A DNA stretch of 64,000 nucleotides, from positions 27,457,624 to 27,521,623 of the forward strand of contig CM017555.1 in the NCBI GenBank assembly GCA_007844125.1. The letters are read 5' to 3'. This DNA comes from Sinonovacula constricta. Lineage: Eukaryota > Mollusca > Bivalvia > Cardiida > Solecurtidae. Positions 33,977-44,974 of this stretch are shown piece by piece. A program made the translations under genes and the position numbers. A model generated the notes under the pieces. The model searched no databases and was not told where the DNA came from. It saw only the letters and a list, made by a program, of their open reading frames with translations. The stretch's first letter is position 1, and each line of letters starts with the position of its first letter.

Positions 33977-34455
33977 GTATTATTTTATGAACATAAACCC
34001 CCCCCCAAAATATTATACATCTATTTAAATCTTGTTTGTCAACCCCTGTGTCCTTTTTTCTTCCAGGTGGCAAAGTTACTGTTATCTGAATGGCATGTTA
34101 CAACTGACATGGAGAATGTAATATTTCTTGCAGGCACATTGTTTACTTTCCTAAGATTTGTGGTTGAATATAAACCTACATGTAGCAAATTTATTTGGCA
34201 CTAAATTCAGGAGCTGTAAATAAGCTAGTCAGTGGAAGCGGAAGAAAATAAAAGACAATGGAGTAAAAGCCTTACTAAAGAAAAGTTCTTGTTTTTTTAT
34301 GATTTAAATCCAGGTCCTCTTGTTTGGTTGCTCTTTGCTCTTCAAACTGTGACACTGAGTCTTTGCACATGCACCTTTCTTTGCTCACTTGAACGCAATG
34401 TGCTCAAGGTGAGTTTTTCTGCTACCCCTTTGTTCTGTCAGGTGTCATCAACAAT

Positions 34456-34785
34456 TTGCTTGTGAACATACTAGAGGCTATAGTTTTTAGTCAGTCTTCA
34501 CCAAACTTGGTCAGAATGTTTGTCTGCAAAAACTTTTGGATGTAACTAGGTCACATCGGGTCAAAAACTACATCACTAGAAAAACCTTGTGAACATGCTA
34601 GACGCCACATTATTGGCCCAATATTAACCAAACTTAGCAAGAATGTTTGCCCGGATAAATCATGGATTAATTTGTTTCCTGGTCACCTGGGGTCAAAAAC
34701 TAGGTCACAAGGTCAAATTTTAGAAATACCTTGTGAACATGCTAGAGGCCACAGTTATGGCCCTATCTTTTACATAATAGGCTTT
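34456..34785 (+). repeat. about 140-bp tandem repeat 'CTTGTGAACAT...'
   Basis: CTTGTGAACATRCTAGAGGC starts at 34459, 34586 and 34730. Units share CACCAAACTTGGTCAGAATG, TGGGGTCAAAAACTAGGTCA and TAGAAAAACC. Repeats of this wording are, as far as I recall, widespread in bivalve genomes; that link should be checked. Confidence 0.75.
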
Positions 34786-36940
34786 AACTAAATGAATGGG
34801 TAAAAAAAATTGTTCATTCAATTGATCTCTTAGTACATTATTTCAATTATAATTCAAACTTTGAGATATTGTTGTTTGACGTTCATAAAAGTCTTCAGTC
34901 GGGTAACATGCATCCAGATGCTTAATTAATTAATTCATGTGATATCAATTCTCAGTTCGATGATAATAAATTCTACTGTCATGACACTATAGTGTTTTCA
35001 TTAGAAAATTTAAAAAAAACAGTATAGCAAGTCAAGAAGAGCATGAACAAATAACCACTAACTGTTTTCAGACCAAACATATACATAATTATGCAACGAA
35101 GTTTTCTATTAATATGACATAATTGTTTAAATTAATCTAATCTAAGGTCATATGTTTTCCTAATAACATGATTAAAAAAAGCAAGTGATTTATAACTTAA
35201 AAGACATCTAATCTGAAGCAAACAAGCCTACACATCAGAGCAAATAGTTTATGTTTATAAGTACATTGACCTTTTCTACATTTCTTTTCTGAATCAAAAA
35301 CAATCAATGACTTAATAAGCACGATGGGGATTTCTGCTAAAGATAGACATCAACGTCAGAGCGAGTTACCCGAATGATGATAGAATGTAAACCTAAAATT
35401 TAATGATCACATGGTTTTCTTTAATTAAAAATATCTAACTGTGCAGTGTGGCTCAGATAGAAAATACATGTTTGTGATGACAAGTGGGGTGTTATGCTTC
35501 CCTTTTCACAGAGATGTAGGACATCCATACATAGCATTTTGTGTTACCCTTTCAATTAAGTACAATTTATTTGATTGTTTGAGAAACAGAATGTTGGTCC
35601 AACCTGTCGGATACCACCTTTAACACATAAAAAAAATGTTTTTGGTAGGAAACCGATCAAAAATAATTGTTGGAGAAAAAAACCTAACTGCTGTTGCTAA
35701 TTGTATTCTGTCAGTACTAGAACAGGTTGCTAAATGATGTATTTAGGCAGACAAATGTTTGTACACAAAGACCCAAAGTAATTGCATTTCACCTGCAAGT
35801 AAAAAACACCAGGTAAACAAATCTTTCTTTAATTAACCCAAGCATTCAATGGCATGCACATTGAAAAGTTTCGCCTACATTTAGGTCAATCGGCACTTCC
35901 TGTTACTGTTTCCCTCTAATATCTTCTTTATCTAGATGACAATGTTTTGTTTTGAAAGTGCATTGTACAAGTAAATTTTGAATGCCAAAAAACTACTGTA
36001 GTTTGTAAAAGGAAAAGTATTTACACACTTACTTTGGACCCTTCAGCCTACTTGAAGAGTTTTTATAATGCTCTCATTTAGTGCTCAGTTGTTTTTCTTT
36101 CATAATCCACATTTTATTAATACCTAAGAGAAGTCTCAAAACTATAGTATTTATATAGTAAGAAAATAAGCAACACTCTCAGAAAAGATGTCTGTTGTGA
36201 CATTGTCTTTACGGGCAAAGCATCAATATCAGTGCCATAACTATGCATCAAATGCACACATCTACTTATGCTATAATACATGTATGTATTCCCAATTTGG
36301 GAAAGTAGTTCAACTTTATTTAAATATCGATGATAAAAGCATTAATTTGATTCTGTTCAACATGTCAAAGCCATTCATTACATGAGGAAGGGTGCATAAA
36401 CCAAAAAACAAACATTTTTTAATTATATACTCCAGCTGTAATGTTTTTTCTTTAAATCAACTCTTTCAGATTTCATTGTTGATTTTTTACATAATGTTTA
36501 CACAGTTATGGTCATTTGGCAACATTGAGCTTATTTTGTTAATGTACATAAAGTTCTCAACCTGATCAAGACTAAAGCCCCTCTTCCAAATTTCATTGTC
36601 ATATATACATGTATCCATGTATCGGTTGATAAGTGCTGTAGGGACTTAAGCATCTTAAGTTGCACTCACTGGCAACATGATGGTGTATCATAGGTCAATG
36701 CCTTCTCCCAAAATGACTTTTTCCAGCAGAAACTTCTTTTACTATTGTGATATGTGATACAATTATAATCTGAGAACAATAATACATACAAGTGATTTTG
36801 TATTAAAAAAACATGACAAAGTCCTATGAGTGCTGCAACATATATTAAACTTTGAAAAGGCATTAGACAAAGGTATTTGCATGCCAGTCAAAAGTAACAA
36901 TACAACAAAACTGTAATGAGACATATTAAATAGAGCAAAT
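34786..36940. other. AT-rich spacer
   Basis: No exon, RNA gene or clear repeat was recognised. Open frames at 35441-35623, 36188-36385 and 36666-36863 have no domain. Confidence 0.35.
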
Positions 36941-36952
36941 CCAACAGTTACT

Positions 36953-37223
36953 AACCTGCCACAATAGCTTAGGTGGTAGAGCGTTGACTTGTGGATCAGG
37001 AGGTTGTGGGTTCAAACCCCTGCCGGGTCAAACCAAAGACTTCAAAGTTGGTAGTAGTGGCTTCCCTCCTAATGCTCGGGGCTAAGGGTACAGCATTACG
37101 CCTGACTCGTCAATGTCAGTATAATGGACCAGCCGGTTCTAGTCCCTGGGCACCTCATAAGTGCCCCTGTGCTATAATGATAGAAATGTCACTGCACAGT
37201 ATCGACAAAAATGCTGGCTAATC
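36953..37223 (+). mobile_element. tRNA-derived SINE, family S1, with perfect TSD
   Basis: tRNA head: box A-like TAGCTTAGGTGGTAGAGCG and box B GGTTCAAACCC, followed by GACTTCAAAGTTGGTAGTAG, GGCTTCCCTCCTAATGCTCG, CGCCTGACTCGTC, GTCCCTGGGCACCT, GTGCCCCTGTGCTATAATGA. A 12-bp perfect direct repeat CCAACAGTTACT flanks it (36941-36952, 37224-37235). The reverse copy at 11530-11792 matches along the whole length. Confidence 0.9.
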
Positions 37224-37349
37224 CCAACAGTTACTGGAGTCATGTATATAACAAGTATCTCCTGGCCCAGATGGGCCTATCAGTCACTTTGAAACCAAAA
37301 AAGTAGATATTCTAGAAGGCCACATGATTATTGATGATAATCATTATTA

Positions 37350-37452
37350 TTAACACTTTACTTGATGGAAATACCATTTATCCCATTGGCATAAAACATT
37401 CCCCACCCAACATACCCCACCCAAATGGTGTTTCCTGCAAGTTAAGGGTTAA
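37350..37452. mobile_element. short palindromic MITE with TTAA ends, copy 2
   Basis: Left TTAACACTTTACTTGATGGA and right TTTCCTGCAAGTTAAGGGTT AA are inverted repeats; the middle CCCATTGGCATAAAACATTC is shared with 51029-51113. Confidence 0.65.
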
Positions 37453-37621
37453 TTGTGAGGTCTTTTAAGGTTCATATTTTGTCATTTCAGACTTGCATTT
37501 CAGGCCTGTTTTTATGACACAAGGAAGTAGTCACTCATGACTTATCACATCTAAGGTTAAAATACTTGCTGATAAACTAAGGACCCAGATAACTCATGAT
37601 CCATTATCTAATATTATAAGG

Positions 37622-37676
37622 AGACTGATGTGGCCTAGTGTGTCACCAATTTGTTTCTCCTCTGACTTCATAGTTT
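37622..37676 (+). repeat. SINE family S2, head fragment
   Basis: GATGTGGCCTAGTGTGTCAC, TTTGTTTCTCCTCTGACTTC resembles the S2 head at 23770-23820. Truncated. Confidence 0.45.
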
Positions 37677-37852
37677 TTTGTATTGTTTTGTTTGAAACAT
37701 TACGAACACAGTTTTTCATTTTTCATTTAATGTAAAACAATTAACAATTATTTAATGAAAGACACTTATTGCTTAACGATTAACGTATGCAACTTATGAT
37801 CTGGTATCAATTTGTAAACTTAAAAAAAATCGCTGACTTCTTTATGATATTA

Positions 37853-38146
37853 CAGTAAATGAGTCGGCATGTCGTAAAGTGTGCAAACAATCTTGTTCAC
37901 TTGAGCACGTGTGTTAAACTAATTAATGGCACTTGTATAACTGGACTACCTGGTTCTGTAGCAAGGATTAATAAAGGTGTGAATTTGTTAATTGGTTCTG
38001 AAATAACTGTCCCGGGTAGTGGGGTACCCAGCTTTCCGAGGTTGTGGGACATTAAAATAAAGAAACAAACGGTTCTGGAAAAAAAGTGTCCTAGCGTAGC
38101 GGGCTGTCCCGCTTAGCGGGGTGGTTGTTTAGTAAAGTTTTACTGT
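37853..38146. mobile_element. possible small TA-flanked MITE
   Basis: TACAGTAAA at the left and TTTACTGTA at the right form a short inverted pair flanked by TA, as in Tc1/pogo-type MITEs. The interior ends CGCTTAGCGGGGTGG. Only about 7 bp are inverted, so this is weak. Confidence 0.25.
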
Positions 38147-38849
38147 ACATTATTTACTTAAATAGGGAGAACGGGGTTTCCAGCTAGTAAAGGGTTAAAA
38201 GAAATAAGAAAACCTTGAAATTAATGTTATTCATATAATTACCAGCATAATATGGTTTAATACAATTTTTCAGTGTCTCCACTTTCCAGCCTCACTCCAA
38301 ACATTGTGGTTTTGATTTTATGTATTGACACAACAGCACATTTATCATCGCTATGCATTTACTTGGGGGACTTTTTTCCTATCACATTCTGTTTCAGTAC
38401 CGGTATTTCATGCTATGCCTTCTTTGGTCTGCCTTGTGGTTATGGGATTGGTACAAACCACCAATCCCTGATCTGTTTAAACCAGTCTTCATTAATCTCA
38501 ACCTTCTTGTTATATCAGTGACATTGACAAAGCCTGTCAGTGTAAATAGATTTTAGTGCAATTTCTGCTCACAACTTTATCTCCAGCTGTTAGTGGTGAA
38601 GAGCCCCAAACCCCCACCACCTCACCCAACTGCAGTGAACAATGCATCGTCTCTTAAAAAAATATGCATAAAGCATGTAAAAAGAAACATATTTAACTTA
38701 TCAGCAATTTATTCATAGCTGGTCAATATTTTTTAAAGTTTTATTAAAATAATAAAATAAATTTGTTGAAAAGACACCTTTTTTTAAATGTTGCCAGAAT
38801 CTCTTATCATTAGATTGATATGGACATGCTGTGTTTAAATAATTTTTTG

Positions 38850-39080
38850 TCTTAACATCAGGAGTATCAAAGTGTTTTCAACATTTTTTATTGCCTTTCT
38901 TCAACAATCAGTACATCTCAGAACTGTGCATGATATATGTACAATATAAGTCAGTCATAAACAATATACTTATTGGCTGGATTGTGGCACAATAATACAA
39001 TAATAGATACATATAAAGTGCAGATTGTTAAGTTTTAAGGGACAAGCTTCTTAGACATCAAATGACTTGAATGCCCCTTG
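38850..39080 (+). repeat. dispersed repeat family E, copy 2
   Basis: ACATCTCAGAACTGTGCATG, TCAGTCATAAACAATATACT, ATTGGCTGG, AATAATACAATAATAGATAC, ATATAAAGTGCAGAT match 18330-18600 in order. Confidence 0.5.
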
Positions 39081-39104
39081 GTTAATTAAGGGAAGTTATT
39101 CGAG

Positions 39105-39800
39105 GGACCTGGTTGAGGGACCTTGTTGAGGAGCCTGGTTGAGGGACTTGGTTAAAATACCTTATTTTGGGACTTGGTTGAGAGAACTGTTTCAGGGAAT
39201 AGGTTTTACGACCTGGTTGGGGGACTTGGTTAAGGTACAGGTTAAGGGCCTGGTTGATGGACCTGGTTTAGTAACATGTTAAGAGACCTGGTTTGGGGAC
39301 TTGGTTGAGGGACTTAGTTGAAGGACCTGGTTGGGGAACCTGATGAAGAAACTTGGTTGAGGGGCCTAGTTGAGGGACCTAGTTAAGGGCCTGGTTGATG
39401 GGCCCGGTTGAGGGACCTGGTTAAGAGACCTGATTTAGGGACTTAGTTGAGGGTCTTAGTTGAAGGACCTGGTTGAGGGACTTGGTTTTGGGACCTGATT
39501 AAGTGATCTGGTTGAGGGATTTGGTTGAGAGACATGGTTGAGGGACTTAGGTTTTGGGACCTGGTTAAGTGATCTGGTTGAGGGTACTTAGTTGAATGAC
39601 CTGGTTGAGGGACTTGGTTGAGGGGCCTGGTTGAGGTATTTGGTTGAGAGACCTGGTTAAAGGACTTGGTTGAGGGACTTAGTTGAATGACCTGGTTGAG
39701 GGATCTTGATTTAGGGGCCTGGTTGAGGTATTTGGTTGAGAGACCTGGTTGGGGGACTTGTTTGAAGGACTTGATTAAGGGATCTGGTTAAGGAATTCAG
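39105..39800. repeat. 13-bp minisatellite
   Basis: More than 50 degenerate units of 13 bp, consensus GACCTGGTTGAGG with GACTTGGTTGAGG and GACTTAGTTGAAG variants. Occasional 12- and 14-bp units. Confidence 0.88.
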
Positions 39801-40805
39801 TTGCTTAAGTAGATGGCCCATTTCGCCTTACCTGGCAGTGGAATCATCCAGCAACGTTGCCTGTCAGTAAACAATCAATAAACAGTCCTTATTATAGTGC
39901 ATGGCACAACTCCTTATATCAAGAATGATACAAAAGCATTTAAGCCCCTGGTCATTGAAGATTTGTATGGATAAATGATGCAGCTTTTAAGATCACAGAG
40001 TTTGGAGGTTGTTTGTGGAATATCAGTTAACAAGGTATTTATTAAAGTAGTTATTCTTCTGAAATATTTATGACCTCAAATATCTACATTAACAAACCAT
40101 TTTATTGAATGTCGCTATTATGATATCTTCAATGTTTTAGAAAGAAACTAATAATGTCTTTTGTAAACTCAAATAACCAGTGAATCAGGTAAACACAACA
40201 CCTTTTCAGTTCCAAACTGACTTGGTCATGATTTAGCATAGATACATGACATTGAACATCACACAATCAGCAGTTAGTTGCTAATCTTGAACTAGCAAAA
40301 AAAACAAACAAAAAACAAACAAACAACAACACCATTATATCATTTAAGCTAAAAAAATGGGAGCAGGTGAGGCCCCACTGCATTTCTCTTATCTTGGCAA
40401 CCTTAGATATTTTTTACTATATTTCATTCTAACTTGCGCTTTGTCCAGTATTATGATTGAGTCATAGATGTAGTAAAATAATAATATTAATTTATTATAA
40501 CACAAACAAAACAATGAAATATATGGAATATAGACATTGAATAGAATGCTTGCAATCCTTGCAAAAGTATTATTTCATCTTTATAATACATTTAAATTTT
40601 ATTTTATTTCATTTGAAGATATCAGCAAAGCTGGATATTGATGGCTATTTGAGATATTTTTATAAGCATTTTGTCTAAAAAAATTGTGTATTAACTTTCT
40701 CATTGCTACAATTGATCCGTTGGCTAAAGATCATACTGGAGTCCTTAAACTAGTTTAACTGAACCCTAATATCACACTTTCTAAGGGTATCCTCAAATAA
40801 AAATA
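39801..40805. other. AT-rich spacer
   Basis: An A/C-rich low-complexity tract (AAACAAACAAAAAACAAACA) lies at about 40298-40330. No gene recognised. Confidence 0.35.
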
Positions 40806-40809
40806 GTAA

Positions 40810-40935
40810 AAAGTTATACCAATTTGAAACATAACAATCCCAAAATATATCACTTTGAAACAAAACAGTTAAAGAATACATCAGCTTGAAACAAAACAAT
40901 CCAAGAATATATCAGTTTTAAATAACAAAGACTAA
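40810..40935. repeat. 31-bp tandem repeat, about four units
   Basis: AATATATCACTTTGAAACAA plus AACAGTTAAAG and AATACATCAGCTTGAAACAA plus AACAATCCAAG are adjacent 31-bp units; flanking units are more decayed. Confidence 0.7.
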
Positions 40936-42477
40936 ATGGGGCCATAAAATTAGAACTAAGCAATGGTATCATAAAATAAAACTGCATTAAAAATATTTTT
41001 AATGATATAGTCCATTTTGGAATTGGATGAAAGGAGTGGTATTACAGTTATTAGACATTAGAAATAACAGGAAATTCTACATTCTGAAATAAAAACTTGC
41101 TTGAATTAAAGATGAAACACAACAGGGAGAGGTTAAAGGTGGCATCCAACAGTTTTGTTCTAAGTTTTGTTGTTCACAGAACAAAATAAAAGTTGTTACC
41201 TGAAAAGAACTATTTATTGATGTCTTAAATCTACACTCCTGACTGTTTGTCAGGTGTACTTAGACTAAAAAATCAGTTTTATGATTAATTTGATGCCCAA
41301 ATTCACCAAGACAGGGGTAAAATATTATTATTTGTACTTGCTATATGCCAACTGTCGATACCACTTTTAAGGGGTTGTTGTAGCCTGTTCCTAAATAGTT
41401 GGAATTTGAGTACCACTGTCCAATGTATATGAAAGGATAATATACAAAAACAACTCTTAAAGGATGAATTAAATGACAAAATACATTACATGTATTGTGA
41501 AATTTTCAGGACCATTTAGGGCTGGTGCATCTTGCCATTCAATCAAACTGAGGACTTTCTGCACTTGGAGGTGGATGCCTTTAGTTTTGTAAATTTTCCT
41601 AAACACCTAACTTATAAAGGTTGTTTTATGAGCCCTTGTCAAGGAACATTTTATTCTATTATTCATTGTGGTTCAACAAGCTTTTCCTTATTTGAACCAA
41701 AGATAAAAAAATGAAAATTTGACTGACAGTGACCAATCTCCTTTAATAGAGAAACTTGACATTTGAGCCTTGGAATATGCACCCACATTTTTGTTTACTA
41801 CAACTTTCTCTTGATTAGTTGAATAATGATATAAGTGCCCCCTATAATTGTGGATGGACAGTTGCTTGCTAAAAGGATGTTATAGAATACGTCTTGCTGA
41901 AGTCTTGACTTCCTGTTGGGCGAGAGAGAAAGAGAGATCCAGTATATAAAAGAGGCAATAACCAGTGGTGTCATAATGGGAATTGGGAGTATGGTGAGGT
42001 AAGATTTATAATGAACCATGACATTTTGACAAGCTATTGTAACAGTAATTAAAACAGTGAAGATTTAAATCAATTAGTACTTGTCCTGGTAGTCAGAGTT
42101 TTACTTATGTTGTTGTTGTAGTTGTAGATTTTGTGGTAGTAGATATTGTATTTGTTGGTGTCAGTGTTGTTGTATTTGTACTGCTTGAGGTAGATAATAG
42201 TCTGCATTAATATCTTCTCAGAGATCTTTTTATCCACTCAAATTATAACATGCCATTGTTGAATGTACAGTCTATCATACTCTCATATATGCTACAACAC
42301 ATATATCAAAGCTGACTATTGCACACTTACATGTATGCACTTGGGTTATGGTTATTGTAAACTTTCCCATGATCAAGGATCTGTCTGTAAGCATGTGGTC
42401 ATTTTTTATAAGTGCACAAAAATGAAGTTTTTTTTTGTTTTTGTTGTTACATTGCATCAACATAAGTTATGGTAAGA
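40936..42477. other. spacer
   Basis: A G/T-rich simple tract (GTTGTTGTTGTAGTTGTAG) lies at 42108-42180. The open frame at 41532-41714 is not recognisable. No gene. Confidence 0.35.
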
Positions 42478-42650
42478 TTGGCCATGTCCAGTTAATTTTT
42501 GGTGGAGGACAACCCCAGGCTAATGTCTGGGTGGAACCACCGATGCAACACTGGTTAGATAGAAAACCTCCATACATGAAAGTTCCTGCCCTCGCCAGGA
42601 CAACTAAACCCTCTTATTTGTTACTAACTTAGGCCACTGACAAACATCCT
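42478..42650 (-). repeat. SINE family S2, fragment
   Basis: Reverse complement contains CCTGGCGAGGGCAGGAACTT, GGAGGTTTTCTATCTAACC, CGGTGGTTCCACCCAGACAT and GTTGTCCTCCACCAAAAATT, matching S2. Confidence 0.65.
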
Positions 42651-43027
42651 CCATTCATGTAACTTAATAGGGTTTATTATAATAAAAAGGGGTCTCAAGT
42701 AAGGTCACTCATTGTATTATTCAAGTCAATAACTCTGGCAGACACTTTAGCTTTACCTTCTGCTTAACAATTCAAAATGGTTAAATATAATATTAGGAAA
42801 AATATTTGTCAATTAATTTTTAAGGCGCTATAAAGAATTATAATTTATTTAAAAAGCTAAATGTTTAAATTACAGAAAAAGGCATTTTGCGGAAAACTTA
42901 AGGTTAAGCTTTATAAAGAAAATATTTTTCTACAGTTCCTTATGGAACAATTAATTTACACTATTGAAAACAATGATAGCTGCGAATGATAGTGGAAGAA
43001 AATGACAAAATGTAACACTAAAGAAAT

Positions 43028-43100
43028 TGCTTGGTTTTTACATGACTCGAACCTGGGACCTCTTGTCTGACAGTTTATTGTTCTACCAACTGCGCTGCTG
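43028..43100 (-). other. tRNA-like sequence (SINE head or tRNA relic)
   Basis: Reverse complement reads GCAGCGCAGTTGGTAGAACA (box A-like) and CCAGGTTCGAGTCATG (box B GGTTCGAGTC). Acceptor-arm pairing is not convincing. TTATTGTTCTACCAACTG recurs at about 44118-44135, so it belongs to a dispersed family. Confidence 0.45.
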
Positions 43101-43429
43101 AATCTTGGTACATTCATGTGTTGTATAGTTTTATTATACATTTTCTCATTGTTTACAACTTAACATAGCCTATGTTATAATTTTGATGGGTTTCAACTGA
43201 CTCTTACCCATTTATCTTGTTTCAAGTGGGGCCCAAGAAGGGATCAACCAACATTGTTTTGGTCAGACTTGTATGCCATGTAACTCTGCTTTTAAACTGT
43301 TTTGACCAAATTGTATTGTTGCATTGGAATTAGTATTGCTTTAAAACTACCTGGACTCAATTGGTCAAAAAAGAAAAAAACTTTGTTTATCCACAATGAA
43401 TAATAGATTATAATATGACATCTGAACAA

Positions 43430-43555
43430 CTTATTATCAAAGTAATTAATTAATTTTCAAAGTTATAAAGTTATTTATTATCAAAGTTATTAAGTTATTG
43501 TCAAAGTTATTAAGTTATTGTCAAAGTTATTAAGTTATTGTCAAAGTTATTAATT
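43430..43555. repeat. 20-bp tandem repeat
   Basis: Four to five units of TCAAAGTTATTAAGTTATTG, the first ones diverged. Confidence 0.9.
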
Positions 43556-43599
43556 TAACTTTCTGTCTTATATGAGATTGTGGATTGTTGTTTAGGTTG

Positions 43600-43760
43600 G
43601 GAGAATCAAAAGTATTTTATTTTTCAACTATTTTAGCCATTTTGATGCAATACAACCTGTTATAGATCTGAACTTTGCATGCAGGAATAAATATCAAGTG
43701 AATACACCCTGTACATCAGTTAGTAACAATACACTGATTGGCTTGAAAGAGGTCAATTAA
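43600..43760 (+). repeat. dispersed repeat family E, copy 3
   Basis: AGATCTGAACTTTGCATGCA, CCCTGTACATCAGTTAGTAA, CAATACACTGATTGGCTTG in the same order as the copies at 18330 and 38850. Confidence 0.45.
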
Positions 43761-44686
43761 GAAAAATGGTTTGGTGTCCTGGAATGAAAAAGTTTTTTAT
43801 GCAAGGCGAGGAATACCTATAGATGATGGATGAGTCGAAGGAGATTATAGTATTCAGTGTTACAGTGACACTTAGTAGTAAAAAAGAAGTCTGGCAATTC
43901 ATTCATTAATATGCCACATGGTCGACTGATGGATAACATTAATCATGTGATCAACTGCCTGATACCGCAAATGTTATCAGACTTCTTATGTAACCATACA
44001 TGTTGGTGTTGTTAATAAATATTTGCCTGGACCTCATTGAATATTCATGTGTTGAGGTAGACCACTGTTGTATTGCTTTTATTTGATATTAACACAGTAC
44101 AGTGTGCCCAATGGTTTATTGTTCTACCAACTGTGCCATTGTTACATGCAATTTTTTGTATACTTATATATTGTGACTAGAAACTCACTGTTTATAGTTT
44201 ATAGTTAACATGTAAGTTGTGTCTAATGATATAGCATTAAAATGCCATATGTACATACCTGTAACATGCATCACATTGTGTAACATAAAGTGGGGACCTA
44301 AACACACTCCAAAGACTCATTTGAAGATTACATAGTATAGTTAATATATAGCCTCATCAGTTGCCTGTATTGTTCAGTCGTCTGTGTTGTTATGTCACCT
44401 GTCCTGTTCTGACCACGCACATGTATGCGTGCACCAGTTGTAGCAAATGACCAATAGATATGGTCCATGTATATATGTGCCCTTAAGGCTAATCTTTGTA
44501 TAGTATGAAGACTAGGTAGGTAATAATGTAATAATGGCTCAGTTGTCAAATCAGTAGTTTTTTGGCATCAAATGAAACAGTAAGACTGTATTTGTCACAC
44601 ACACAGTTAATTGTACGGGTGTTATTTTGGCTATTAACCATGTCACTTAGATCTGTGGTTCTAATTATTTTTATTATCTAGCTGTT

Positions 44687-44895
44687 AATGATATGTGGCT
44701 TTATATCTCAGGTTATGTTTATACTATGTGAGAAAAAAACATTGTTTATTTCAGGTAATGAGGTGTGTTGTTGTATTTCTGGTTGTGTTTTGATTATCTG
44801 AAGGAAAATATTGCCAATTTCGATTAATGATGTCTGATTTTATTTTTCAGGTTATGCTTCTTCAGTGTGAGAATTAACCATACACACAGTCACTA
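44687..44895. repeat. about 70-bp tandem triplication containing the exon 1 splice acceptor
   Basis: Units start AATGATATGTGGCTTTATAT (44687), AATGAGGTGTGTTGTTGTAT (44757) and AATGATGTCTGATTTTATTT (44826). Each has a pyrimidine tract before GGTT(A/G)TG. The third provides TTTTATTTTTCAG|GTTATG, the acceptor before the start-codon exon; the first has TTATATCTCAG|GTTATG. Confidence 0.7.
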
Positions 44896-44904
44896 AACAC
44901 AGTC

Positions 44905-44974
44905 ATGGCCTGGATGAAGGCTTTCATCTTACTCTGTATCTTACCCAGTCTCAAAGGTTTTTTCTTTCAAGAAA
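44905..44974 (+). CDS. receptor exon 1 (start codon, signal peptide)
   Basis: ATG at 44905 opens MAWMKAFILLCILPSLKG, a short n-region and hydrophobic core ending in small residues, a good signal peptide. Ends GAAA|GTAAGA, phase 1. The likely transcribed part begins at 44851 after TTTTTCAG. Confidence 0.8.

Noticed and set aside
38363..38385. Fourth GGAC/GTCC-type array near TTGGGGGACTTTTTTCCTATC
   Set aside because: Only one unit-like match to the 26880 array; no periodicity or partner, so probably chance.
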